A DNA stretch of 64,000 nt, taken from the NCBI RefSeq assembly GCF_964340395.1, contig NC_135554.1, forward strand, positions 13,477,751 through 13,541,750, read 5' to 3'. This document shows positions 46,791 through 58,283 of this stretch, piece after piece (within the stretch, counting starts at the first letter, position 1; every line of letters starts with the position of its first letter). Source of the DNA: Glandiceps talaboti (Eukaryota; Hemichordata; Enteropneusta; Spengelidae). Position numbers and translations under genes: made by a program. The notes beneath the pieces were generated by a model that was given only the letters and a program-made list of their open reading frames with translations, was not told the origin of the DNA and ran no database searches.

Positions 46791-49426
46791 CAGGGGGGAC
46801 GATGCCTGTCACGTGACACGCTATCGCGTCAGCGCAATGAAGCTCAGTATTGATACACTGTCGAGTGCACTTCCTGCCTACCCCTAGCACTGTGTACTAC
46901 CGGATACAAATTCGCTGTTGACAACAGATTGACAAGGTACGTACATTTTCACGTTTCATACGTTTTAAATTCGTCTTTCCTTTATTTTTGCCATCGTAAT
47001 TTATTATGTGTACTGGTACCAAATCAGATCGAAAAGTATTCAGCGACGTCACCGTGTATACCATACCGTACGTGTACATGCCGGCCTGCAGTTCATTGTA
47101 TTTGTAGTTCGGTATATACGCGATATACGGTAGGTCGCGGTCGTGAAAAAAGCACATGGATATTCCATTTTCTAGAATGAACTTCAAGGCAGCATTTGTT
47201 GGATACCTACATGTCCATTGATAATTAATGACTGTGATAGTTGTGACATTCAACGCCCAGCAAGCGATGTCTACGTCTAGTACGCTAGTGTGCAAGCTCG
47301 AGGTCAGGTGATCAGTGCACTACGCCTGGCATAACGTACCGCACCCGCCCATAAGTTTACGTTCTTTCTGTGTTCTCTGTCTTGCCGTACTTACTGAAAA
47401 ATGAAGTTTCATTCGTGTCGACAAGTAAACTATGTAGTTGTTTAACATTTTTACATGTGTATTGTTTCAGATACGTGCTGTTCCCAGTGAAATGAAACTT
47501 CGACGCATTTCTTGCAGAGAGAGTGAGGAGTACTCCCGTCAGAAATATTATGTGATCGCTGCATAATGTATCCAGGGTGGCCCTAGTTATACGACAATGA
47601 CACGAAAAAATGTATTATATAAAATAAAATAAAAATGTGAGATTTACGGTGTTTTTTTTTTGTATTTATAACAGCATTTCTGGCAAAGTGGTTTGTTCGA
47701 AAGTGTATGGTACTATTACTAGTACAACGTTACATTAGGGGTAGACCATTCGATATCCTGGGGGGGGGGGGGGGCTTGGAAGATTGGTGGAGAGTCATTA
47801 TTTTTTTCCCCACCTGCTTGCCTGAGCATTATTTTTTTTCTCCTTCGCCTATGCTGGCAACTTTTTTTTTCTTTGCTTCTTTGAGATATCCAGATTTTTT
47901 TTTTACGTCAACGTTGAACACCTACATTTGTTGCCACAATTTTCTGTGTGGTTTTCACACAAGGTAATACAGAGAGTAAAAAGATGCTGTTCTATAACAC
48001 ACAGATATTATTTAGAAAACTACATATTTCACACGTTTGATTTTCAATTAAATAAACATCATTGACAGTTTTTATGCCATGGTATGATGACACACTGAAA
48101 ATACAAATCGGAAACTTGATTGGTGAGCTCAGACATTTAGATAGACCGGTCAGTTTCTCCAGCTTGGGGGGATGGGGGGTGTCAGTGTTAATTATTTTCC
48201 ATTGGGCCAACAAAAAGTCACTGACCCCATGAATAAAGTTTCATAGCATCTGACAGTAAGCTGTAGAGGAAGAGCTTTAAGACTGGGATATGTGTACCTC
48301 TTGTGTGAGTGTGTGTGAATGGGGGGGGGGGGGGTTCTAGGGGGTCTCCCCCGAGAAGCCCTGGAGGATTTTTACTTCTAAAGGCAATGTTTAGGCCATT
48401 CACAGACACTTGCAGACAATAATTAAGTTCTTTTACAAAATTACCGTTACAAAACAGTCAAGTTCACTTTTGCCCCAAAGTGCAAGATAAGTGAAGCACT
48501 GATTGTGAAACAGCCAAAAAATTACATGTAACTAGTGTGGTAGCTAGGTAATACATGTATTATATGTATAATTGTATGTATAGTTATGTTTGAACCCTTA
48601 CATGAAGTAATATTTAAACCATTTATGAAAGAAACAGAGACAAGAACAAATATATATATGTACCACAGGCTAACGAAACTGACTGGTCCCTGACATGTGT
48701 TTGAAACTGTTCGTCATGATTTGACAAGTGTCTTGGTTGAAGAGATACGAGCAGGTTGAACAGTATACTCGAACCTGTGCATCATTTCCCTATCAAGATA
48801 TTTTTTTTTCTAGCAGCAGTGGTCCATCTTTTTTTTTCCATCACCAACTCGTATCCGGATTTTTTTTTTCCAGCAAATCCACTTGGCATCTTTTTTTTTT
48901 CCCGAAATCTTCCAAGCCCCCCCCCCCCCAGGACATCAAATGGTCCACCCCTTATAGGAATATGACGAGGCGTGCGTCGCCATCTTGAAATTAAGACAGT
49001 TTCGACTACTCTTTGATGCTACCGTATAGTCATTATTCGTGGAGCACTTAGTGGTGGCAAGATATAACGTAAATTATCATGAATCAAAATGTATGATTTT
49101 TTTCATTGAATACATGGTGTTCTTCTGTGAAAAAAACATCGGAAAATAGCGTTCGTCGAAAGCTCTGACCAAGTAGTTTGACCTGTCTCCTGCATTCGAA
49201 CATAAATAATTTCACAACTGGACGTTTTTGATATTATTTAAGCAGTTTGGGATGATGCTTTATAGCTTTACAACAAATGTGGAATTTTTCTTGAGAAATT
49301 ATTTACATATACACTCAAAATTCATTGATACTCGCTTGTACTAAGTTGTAGTGCAGCGGGGTCACGCTCTATTGTTCTAGGGGTCAAACAATATCACGTG
49401 GTAGGTATCGTCCCCCCCCCCCCCCG
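46791..49426. mobile_element. hAT-like DNA transposon, 2,636 bp
   Basis: Flanked by an exact 8-bp duplication GCCATCGC (46783-46790 and 49427-49434). The left arm has a single GCCATCGC at the same site, so the empty site is visible. Terminal inverted repeats: CAGGGGGGACGATGCCT at the left, and on the other strand at the right CGGGGG, more G, then GGACGATACCT. CACGTGA follows in both. An 8-bp duplication with CAGGG-type ends fits hAT. I recognise no transposase. A 132-codon minus-strand frame (46897-47295) resembles nothing known to me, so it is probably non-autonomous. Confidence 0.88.
47738..48951. mobile_element. Nested TIR element, 1,214 bp, TTA target duplication
   Basis: Starts GGGGTAGACCATTCGATATC and ends, on the other strand, GGGGTGGACCATTTGATGTC. 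Both continue as a G run and CTTGGAAGATT. TTA flanks both sides. A 3-bp TTA duplication suggests PIF/Harbinger, but the family is uncertain. Inside are T-rich blocks and no transposase. It lies wholly inside the hAT-like element, so it arrived later or travelled with it. Confidence 0.75.
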
Positions 49427-50088
49427 GCCATCGCAGCCCCAAGCGTACACACACGGTAGCGGTACACTATTACATCACAGGTATATGGTTACATCCCAGT
49501 CTAAGTAATTTTCTAACTACACGTCAAATTGACATCCGTACGATGTATGGACAACACAAGGTAAAGACTTCAAATTTGGCACAGATAATGGATATAAACA
49601 ACGATTTTAGTCTTCAAACTTTTGTGATATTTCGAGTATTATGAACCCACTTTGCCAGCAACGGAAAATTCAACACAGACGTACGTAGGTACCCACAATC
49701 ATTAACTTGAGACCTTGCAAGGTCAGAATAAAATCTGTACGAAATATAGACCACATAAGGTAGAGACACCACATTTGGCACAGATAATGACTATAAACTA
49801 AACTTTTAGTCCTGAATTTCTTTTTTTCAAGCATCGCAACGCTCCAAGCCAGAAGGACAAAGTTCAACACAGACACAGCACAACCACAATCATTAGCATC
49901 AACCGTAATTTGACGACTTGCAAATTTCCTGTCATAACATTTATTCAATATAAGTACGCATTGTATGAGTTTATTAATACATAATAAGAAAAATTACCTT
50001 GGATATTTAGTCAAAACACGATTTACAGGATTGTAAGCCACGGAAACTTCCATGTAGTCCTCACACGATGTTGACAAGACCACCATCC

Positions 50089-50349
50089 TGAAGGCGTACG
50101 CCAGAACGAGGCTCTGCAGCAAGATATTAATGTTACATAATTTGCTAACCAGTCTTTAGACTGCATACTCTTGTGTAGTTATTTTAGGACTTCCACCAAA
50201 CCATATAAATCTACCATCGTGACAGCGTACGCCAGAACAAGGCTATGCAGCAAGACATTAATATTACGCAATTTGCTACCTAGTCTTTAGACTGCATACT
50301 CGTCTGTAGTTATTTTAAGACTTCCGCCAAACCATATTAATCTACCAGC
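50089..50349. repeat. 131-bp tandem repeat, two copies (right arm)
   Basis: Mirror of 35312-35705 with one unit fewer. Confidence 0.85.
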
Positions 50350-50760
50350 AACATTTCTGAATCTAGGGAACACCTAGCGAAAGTGTACAGTATGGTACAC
50401 TACATTAAACTAACAGTAGAAATCAACTTCCGCGTCCATACATAATAATGAAAAATATCTTTACGAATATATGCGTTCTTTTTAATAATGGTCTCACATT
50501 GGGCTGTACTTTGAGATACTTAGTCAGCAGTGTTTTATCTTTCAATCTTGATTCTGGGCAGAAATATGCGATATTACATTATAATACATTAAAATAACCT
50601 CATTTAAATTACATATCACAAATATCTGATACCAGTGTCACAGTGTGTGATGTATTACATAATTAGTATCCTAGTCACAAGTTGTTTCTTATTCGGCTTC
50701 GTTGCTAGAGCAACCACACTACGGTGATACTCTCAATACAATACTACATACATACATACA

Positions 50761-50792
<32 letters not shown>

Positions 50793-51004
50793 CATACATA
50801 CATACATACATACATACATACATACATACATAACTCGGAGTTTCACGCATTGTGCGATCATCACATATTGTAGAGATTGTCTGATGATCGCAAAATGCGT
50901 GAAACTTCGAGTTACAACCAAGAAAGAGTTCCAGTACTACAAAAACTATTACGCTCCGCCACTGCAGTATAAAGCACTCTCTTAGCAGATTGATACTAAC
51001 AGAG

Positions 51005-51042
51005 TTGCTGGCAAAGTGGGTTCATAATACTCGAAATATCAC
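51005..51042. other. 38-bp templated insert at the palindrome junction
   Basis: The sequence beginning TTGCTGGCAAAGTGGG is the exact reverse complement of 49624-49661, including the right-arm-specific ATACTCG variant (the left arm has ATGTTCG). It joins the arm end to a truncated hevein-like exon through a TCAC overlap. Confidence 0.88.
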
Positions 51043-51105
51043 CCTATGATTGGTGTGGTAATACAGCGGACCACTGTGATTGCGATGGTTGCATTGATTA
51101 TAGAG
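51039..51105 (+). pseudogene. Truncated hevein-like exon R1
   Basis: Only the 3' part remains (SPYDWCGNTADHC, then DCDGCIDYR, donor GTATGA). The 5' half and acceptor were lost at the palindrome junction, so it cannot be spliced in normally. Confidence 0.85.
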
Positions 51106-51431
51106 GTATGATTTATTAAATGTATAAATGGAGTCAAAGATAACTTTGAAACAATATGTACAGCAAGATTGAGATAGAGTTAAGAATTAAGTTGGTAAAT
51201 AACCAATGATTTTGTAGAAATCCCAGATTGTAACAGACATACACGTTTTGGGAGAGCTTTTAAAAGTGTTGAGGGGTGATTTTGGAGAATATTAAATTTC
51301 TGCTCCTTCCATCTAGGACCAGTGTCCAAACAGGGTTTGTCATGGGCAATACCATTCGCCCCATTGACATTTGTACATTTTACATCGCTCTCAATTTATA
51401 CACATTTTCTCTGTCTAATGAATTGTAATAG

Positions 51432-51602
51432 TTCCCCCCAAGAAATGGAGGGATGACTTCCATTGTGGACCCAACTATCCCCTGGAAGATGGTAGTCCTA
51501 CACTGTGTGATCCTGACTCAGATTTCCCATGCTGTTCACCCTATGATTGGTGTGGTAATACAGCGGACCACTGTGATTGCGATGGTTGCATTGATTATAG
51601 AG
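51432..51602 (+). CDS. Hevein-like exon R2, intact
   Basis: 171 bp, acceptor AATAG, donor GTATGA, phase 1-1. Type C: WRDDFHCGPNYPLEDGSPTL, CCSPYDWCGNTADHC, DCDGCIDYR. It is the only complete exon on this side. With 44978-45100 it could give a small secreted single-domain protein, if a terminal exon exists. Confidence 0.8.
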
Positions 51603-51911
51603 GTATGATTTATTAAATGTATAAATGGACTCGAAGATAACTTTGAAACAATATGTACAGCAAGATTGAGATAGAGTTAAGAATTAAGTTGGTAAATAAC
51701 CGATGATTTTGTAGAAATCCCAGAATATAACAGACATACAAGTTTTGGGAGAGCTTTTAAAAGTGTTGAGAGGTGATTTTGGAGAATATCAAATTTCTGC
51801 TCCTTCCATCTAGGACCAGTGTCCAAACAGGGTTCCTTCATGGGCAATACCATTCGCCCCATTGACATTTGTACATTTCACATCGCTCACAATTTATGCA
51901 CATTTTCTGAT

Positions 51912-52010
51912 TCAGTGATCCTGGTTCAGATTACCCATGCTGTTCATTAGTAGATTATTGTGGTATTACAGCGACACACTGTGATTGCGATGGTTGCAAT
52001 GATTATAGAG
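51912..52010 (+). pseudogene. Hevein-like exon R3, 5' part deleted
   Basis: Intron sequence (CACATTTTCT) passes straight into the middle of the domain (DPGSDYPCCSLVDYCGITAT, HCDCDGCNDYR). The donor is intact. The first third and the acceptor are missing. Confidence 0.8.
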
Positions 52011-52130
52011 GTATGATTTATTAAATACATAAATGGAGTCGAAGATAACTTTGAAACAATATGTACAGCAAACATTAGGAAGAGTTAAGAATTGATTTGA
52101 TAAATAACAGCACATTTTCTCTGTCTAATG

Positions 52131-52315
52131 TAATATCTCCCTAGAAATGAAGTGATGACCGCCGCTGTGGACCCAACTATCCCCTGTCCGATGGTAGTCC
52201 AGCACAGTGTGATCCTGTTTCACTTTCCCCACTGTGGTCATCATTAGATTGGTGTGGTAATACAGCAGCACACTGTGATTGCGATGGTTGCATCGTTTAT
52301 AGATATATAATTATT
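52131..52315 (+). pseudogene. Hevein-like exon R4, broken
   Basis: The linker Trp codon is TGA, the CC pair is lost (SPLWSSLDWC), the acceptor has moved to CCCTAG in the wrong phase, and the donor GT is gone (TATAGATATATAA). Confidence 0.82.
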
Positions 52316-52479
52316 ATGCAAATATTGTAAGCTTACTTGGGAAAAGGTTATTCATTAATCATTCAGTATTTTCTTTATTGGAGAGTCTAATTATCGGAAT
52401 AAAGTATCTGCAACAAACGGAATTAATATTTGTCATTTAATCACTCGCCCTCTTTGTGAATTTAAGCAAGCTAGAGATG

Positions 52480-52680
52480 TTTAAACTGTCGCGTTTATCT
52501 TTAATTTTTGTTAGGCATTGATTTTTATCTTCCTTAAGGTGTTATAGTAGGGATGAAAAGTCTTTCAGTCTGTCTGTCCATCTCACCACTTCTTAATTAA
52601 CGGCAGGCCTATTTCAAACGAAATTGGGTGTACATTGTACATGATCATTAATGAGCAATTAACATAATTTACATTGCCAC
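52480..52680. repeat. Direct repeat, copy 1
   Basis: AGAGATGTTTAAACTGTCGC to AAATTGGGTGTA and CATTAATG. A second copy is at about 56039-56215, also beside broken hevein-like exons, so a segment of several hundred bases was duplicated 3.6 kb apart. Confidence 0.8.
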
Positions 52681-52736
52681 TAATTAGTTTATAGATTGCA
52701 TGCGCATGGCACAACTGTACCAGATGTAAACTGAGC

Positions 52737-55480
52737 GCCTCCCGTAAGGGAAGCACCAATTATTAAAATAAAACTATAAAAAAAAGTGGTATAAAGAAAT
52801 TTGTATTGCTGATGAGAACTATGAAATTGGTATACACCATGATAATTTTTATTTCTGAACGATGTATACCGTACTACATTTGTATATGTGTGAATGTTCG
52901 AAGAGCATGAAGTGAACTGTAAGTTTACGTAATGTGTTCGATCCTGTAACGAAGCTGAAAAAAAGTGGTTTCAGTTTGAATTGAGTTATTGAAATGGTGA
53001 CATGGGTCTTGTGATGTGGTGTATTTATTAATTGCTTCGGTTGTGAAGGAAGATGCTTCTCCGGAATGGCCATGCTATTGATGGAGACCTTGTGTAATGA
53101 AGTCTATTAATAAGTAACCAATGTCGTGTATAAGTAATGTCTAATGATAATATTTCGTAGTTTCTAAACTCAATTGAGCAATATAATGTGTTGAAGCCTC
53201 AAATGGGCAATATATATATTTGTTTCCTCAAATGGGTGATATATTTACACTTCCTCAAATGGGTGGTATATGAATACTTTTTCCTTTCAATGCTCTTTTT
53301 CCTTTCAATGCCCAAAAATGATCTAGTATTTTATCCTGTAAAAGAAAATAGAAAAGAAAAATTAATATGTTGGAGCTTGGGAAAGGTTGAGAGAGACAGT
53401 CATTATCACTATATACAACTACTACTTTGTTGACTGTAAACTCCAAATTATGATATCTAGAAAGTGAGTAAATATACCTTCAGAACTGACACGTTACAAC
53501 TGAATTTCTTTGTTTATTGCAAATGGGAATATGAATGGGCCAGTACACAGAGTTTATACATGCTCAAATAGTGTTTAGACACCAGTATAAAGTCTACATT
53601 TTCTAAAAAAACAATAAACAAAATGACAAATGGATGAATACCTATTTGTTATTAATATATAAGTATTTCTGATATTGATAGTGGAATTGATTTGGAAATG
53701 ATACTGCCATTATAGGATTGATTTTTAACTAAACCACTCTTTTATGTTATGTTATGTTGTTGTTGTTGTTGTTATGTTGTTGTTGTCATCATCATTGTTG
53801 TTGTGTATGTAGAGTAATAAGTTACAGTATAATCTTATATTAAGTGCAAAAATCGTAGCTTTCATTTAATTGAAACACTTTCCTATTCTTTTATATATTT
53901 CTTTTTGTGTGGGTCAGTACAACTCAAGGCAAACACCCAGGTTTACAAATGTATGTATGTATGTATGTATGTATGTATGTATGTATGTATGTATGTATGT
54001 ATGTATGTATGTATGTATGTGCGTGCATGCATGTGTGTATGTATGTATGTATGTATGTATGTATGTATGTATGTATGTGGTGGTGGAGTAATGTGTGTGT
54101 GTGTGTGTGGGGGGGGGGTTGTTAAATTATTGAGCAAAATATAACTGTGCATGCCCAAATTTGCAATACAAACATTGTACTTTAATAAATTATTCCAAAA
54201 TTAAATACAAGTGTATCAGGATGTAATTATTTAAATCATGAATTTATGGGATCAAAATTGTGTGATATTGAGAATACAATATTTTATTGTTGTCATTGTT
54301 TTTGGAATCACTAACAAGATCTATAAAAAGTTACTAATCTAGTACTGAACAGCCAAGTGTAACCTTGGTCAACTTATATCCACATAATGAAGCACATTAT
54401 TTTTGTGATAAATCCAAAACCCTTTACTTTGTACAAGTCTGTGAGATGCAAAACAAAACAGACTCATACCCGTCCCACAATAAAATAGATGGCATCATAT
54501 CTCCCACCCCAAATTTAAACTATGTTCAAGTCAAATTGTGTCAGCTTTTAATTCAGGTAGAGCTTTCGTCTAACAAATGTACATAATTAATAGTAATGCC
54601 ATCAACTAGCAGCTATGCAATAATTTTTTACCTCCTGTTATAATTTTGAACGTTTTTCCTTCTATTTTTGAGCCTTCCAAACAATACAATTCCAGTAACA
54701 TAGATGAAATTACGCTGAAAAATAGCTATAGTTATGCTGGCAAGTCTCTATTACTGACACAACCCTCAACGAAGGGAAGGAAGGGACGACTCACTTCGTA
54801 TGCAAGCAGGACTAGGGTTAGACTTAGAGTGAGTATGTTCGATTTTATGCCAAGCGAGGCGTAATTTAGCTAAAAACCCACTCAACTTTGCAATTTAGAT
54901 GTGAATCGCTTCTATTTGCGTTTACATTGTAGGATTTGGTTCACGCCGAATTCAATGTCACAAAAATAGAAGAAGCAGCCCCAAAATCACAGCAAACTAC
55001 TACAAATTACAATACGTGTATATACTGTCAACATGATCGTGTCATGGACGCCATCTTGCCATATTACACTCATGGTTTGCTACGTTCAGCCGAGTCTTCA
55101 TTGCATTCTCTCACGGAATTGAACTTCGTAAAGGTATAACTCAATTGAAATGTAGACACTAGAGCCAAAGGGAAGATCTAAAAAATATGTAGTAATAGTA
55201 TTTGTATACTCACCAAACGTTTCGGATTTGGTCTGCTCGATCCGCTAATTTGGGCAGACTAGAACGGCGAGTATAAAGTTGGCGTCAGATTCAGATTCAG
55301 ATTCAGATAGCGTCATATTGAGCGTCTTATTACGCACCTGATGCTGGATATGGCGCTGAATATGACGCTAGCTGAATCTAAATATGAAGCCAACTTTATA
55401 CTCGTCAGACTGGACGCAACATCATAAAACCATTGACAGTGACCGGCCGCTGAGGGCAGCCTTCCGAGTTTACTCAAATT
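52737..55480. other. Region without recognised genes
   Basis: Begins with a CCTCCCGTAAGGGAAGCAC end, as at 5097. It contains three roughly 29-bp repeats around CCTCAAATGGG (53195-53270), a (TTG)n tract (53757-53790) and (ATGT)n (53948-54078). Short frames (54365-54586, 54646-54864, 54936-55139) show no known domain. Confidence 0.55.
55264..55412. repeat. Foldback element, about 150 bp
   Basis: CGAGTATAAAGTTGGCGTCA at the left is matched by GAAGCCAACTTTATACTCG at the right. Inner parts also pair (CAGATTCAG with CTGAATCT, AGCGTCATATT with AATATGACGCT). This is MITE-like, and no target duplication is obvious. Confidence 0.7.
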
Positions 55481-55489
55481 AATATAGCG

Positions 55490-55852
55490 TAATTATATTA
55501 TATTAATTCATATTGTCTTAACAGTTTAAAGTACATGAACAAATGTATTTTGTTATGTTTGATGAATATACTAATTTTTATTGAAATCGAAGTATGGAGT
55601 CTTAAGATATTGCTTAATTATTTGATTTCATTAATATGCAAATTTCTCTAATTAAACATTAACCGATCTGGCTCAAAACCTAATCAGGTCTAGCTATTAC
55701 CCTAAGGATTATATATTCCAAATTTCATTACAATTGAGCCAGCCGAATTTTAGAAAATGATGACACAGACACACAGACAGACAGACGGACAGACAGACAC
55801 ACAGACACACCTTCCCCTTTTAATACCTCCCGTACCCTTACGGGAGGTAATA
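55490..55852. repeat. 3' part of the CCTCCCGTA repeat element, second copy
   Basis: Matches about 5880-6235: AAGATATTGCTTAATT, GATCTGGCTCAAAACCTA, the CAGA tract and the end hairpin CCTCCCGTAcCCTTACGGGAGG. Confidence 0.8.
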
Positions 55853-56211
55853 AAATGATGGAAACTCTTATTACGTTTTGACCTATCCCAATTTGAATAT
55901 TGACCCAATGATCTAAACGTTGCACACCGCGATAAACCATATCTGCGGGCAATCTTGCTGGAGAATTCGCCAAGATAAATCATACGATCTCTTCTTCGAT
56001 CAAAAATGAATATTTTCTATATAAATATTTCGATAAGCTAGAGATGTTTAAACTGTCGCGTTTATCTTTAATTTTTGATAGGCACTGATTTTTATCTTCC
56101 ATAAGGAAGGTGATAGTAAGGATGAAAAGTCGTTCAGTCTGTCTGTCCATCTCACCACTTCCTAATTAACGGCAGGCCTATTTCAAACGAAATTGGGTGT
56201 AAATGATCATT

Positions 56212-56345
56212 AATGGAGAGATGATTTCCGTTGTGGACCCAACTATCTGGAAGATGGTAGTCCAGCACTGTGTGATCCTGATTCAGATTACCCATGCTGT
56301 TCACTAGTAGATTATTGTGGTATTACAGCGGCACACTGTGATTAT
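56212..56345 (+). pseudogene. Hevein-like exon R5, broken
   Basis: Reads [19 protein letters not shown], then PCCSLVDYCGITAAHC. It lacks the acceptor, has a 3-base deletion at NYP, and loses the last cysteines plus donor by a deletion joining TGTGATT to ATTAAATAC. Confidence 0.8.
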
Positions 56346-56444
56346 TAAATACATAAATCGAGTCGAAGATAACTTTGAAACAATATGTACAGCAAGAGTT
56401 AGGAAGAGTTAAGAATTGATTTGGTAAATAACCAGCACATTTTC

Positions 56445-56505
56445 TCTGTCTAATGTAATATCTCCCTAGAAATGGAGTGATGACCGCCGCTGTAGACCCT
56501 GACTG
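56445..56505 (+). pseudogene. Hevein-like exon R6, fragment
   Basis: Only acceptor-side intron and KWSDDRRC remain before unrelated sequence. Shares the altered CCCTAG acceptor with R4. R5-R6 therefore duplicate R3-R4. Confidence 0.75.
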
Positions 56506-56539
56506 ACAGACTGAGTAGCAAGTTTGCTGCCACAATGCA

Positions 56540-58280
56540 AATGAGAAAAGTAAATATGGTTACATTGAACTCTGTACTCGATTCTTGAATTGTCAAATTT
56601 CCGACATTGATTTGCTTCATTCAAGACCCTTCAAAATATTTGGATTGTTTATATTAAAAGGCAGCTATATAAGTTTCCGTCCATATTTGATTTTTAAATT
56701 TGGAAAAACCAATCAATTTTGAGAGCCATGGAAATTCACTTTATTGTGGCATGCATCACATAATTCTTGAACTGAGTGCTACATAAGGATGATGGAATAA
56801 ACGAGTTGTATAGAATCGAAGTACAGACCTGTACATGTATTATGCTTACCATGAAGTATTTAAACTTTCCGATGTTAGCACAGTACTGGCACTAGCGATG
56901 ATGTTAGGAGGGTTTGAAATTCATTTTTATTATTTGCCATGGAAACGAGTGTCTGGTATGTAGGGGATCGCAAAGGCCAAGTGAAGTTGAGACATGCTGT
57001 CACATGGTCTTCTTGTTCATTTCCAGATTCGTCGCAAGACTGCATTCAGCTCCAGTTTATGCAGCTTCCGACTCTCTTTTCGATGTTTGGAATATAATTC
57101 ATTCAGATTTGATAGACAATACAATGAGTGAAGCCATCAAAGAATGACCACTCTAAACAATCATTTACTATTTTCAAATGATACCAATAAGAGATCCTAA
57201 CATTTGTTCTGCAAATGTACGTGTATATGTCTGTAAATTTGAATAATTTAAACAATTACACCTGTACCACGACATTCTTAGATTGATATCACATAGTCCT
57301 TTCAGGTTTCTAGATACTTTGGCCATAGGCCCTCTATATGGTCTATAGTTTGGCACATGTTTTTGCCAATTGAGGGGTATATCTTATAGCCAAGATGTTT
57401 GCATTCCAGCAATTATCACCTGTGGGAACAAAACAACTCAATGCTTAGATTACCCTTACGGAAGGTATTCAGTTTATAAAATCTGGGTGATGATGGTTTT
57501 GTGTTCATTAACATACAAAACGTTAAACTCCTGCATTCGACATACACATACAAAGTAAAACGTGACTATCACATTCTTTTGTGTGTGTGAAGAAGGAGAA
57601 GAATAACAGTGTAACGCGTATCATGCTAGGCACAACATTAGTCAAGTTCTGTGTATACCGTATGCTTGTAATGCTGTCACTTGGTAAATTGTATCATGTA
57701 CTGATATTATATTCTGGCATTCGAGAGAGAAATTAGATAAATAAAATTTAAAACTGTAAGTAAATGTATGTACTTGTACTATTGTTACGGATGACAGAAT
57801 ACAACTTTTTAATATTCGCTAAGTTTTGATGTTTTGCGAGGTCACCGTGAACTCTCAGCTGTCATGAATTAATACTTTAATAGAACAAATGTTTGCATTT
57901 CTCGAATAGTATTCTTGTAAGATGACAACATTATGTCATTATAAGATCAACAGTGTCAAATAATGACTGATTACAGACAGTTGGAAGGACGATGACGTGA
58001 TCACATTGTTTAGCTAGTTTTCATATTTGTCAATAACATTTGTATTGAATTAAGGCGACGGCAATACTTCCGTTTTAGTCATTTATGGTGCTGATTATTT
58101 AATCACCCAATCGTTTGAGTATTGTATATTTTATTTTTATAAGAATTAAATGATATACAAATTATGGATTCATTCTTTGGAAGTTGGAACTGAAGGCAAC
58201 AGCTAGGCCTAGACAAGGAGTTTCGATCTGCTTCGTGGCCACTTCTAAATAACCAAGATTAATCATGAACATTGTGTGTA
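56540..58280. other. Region without recognised genes
   Basis: No domain or RNA gene seen. A cysteine-bearing frame at 57370-57558 (IPAIITCGNKTTQC) is too short and isolated to call. Confidence 0.5.
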
Positions 58281-58283
58281 GTC

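Larger units (their letters stand above)
41088..51004. repeat. Palindrome, right arm (9.9 kb with insertions)
   Basis: Mirror of 34634-40921. Longer because of a segment at 41599-42540 and a transposon at 46791-49426. Inner end is (CATA)n/(CAGA)n/(CGTA)n to about 41452. One 131-bp unit is missing and the TATG tract is shorter. Confidence 0.92.

Noticed and set aside
46897-47295. 132-codon minus-strand frame as the hAT transposase
   Set aside because: It shows no hAT dimerisation motif or zinc finger that I can see and overlaps a plus-strand frame. There is no support beyond openness.
54646-55139. Two frames of 72 and 67 codons as exons of another gene
   Set aside because: There are no convincing splice sites, domain or repeats to link them.
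57370-57558. LDL-receptor class A-like exon
   Set aside because: Only two or three cysteines fit, and the acidic calcium-binding residues are missing.
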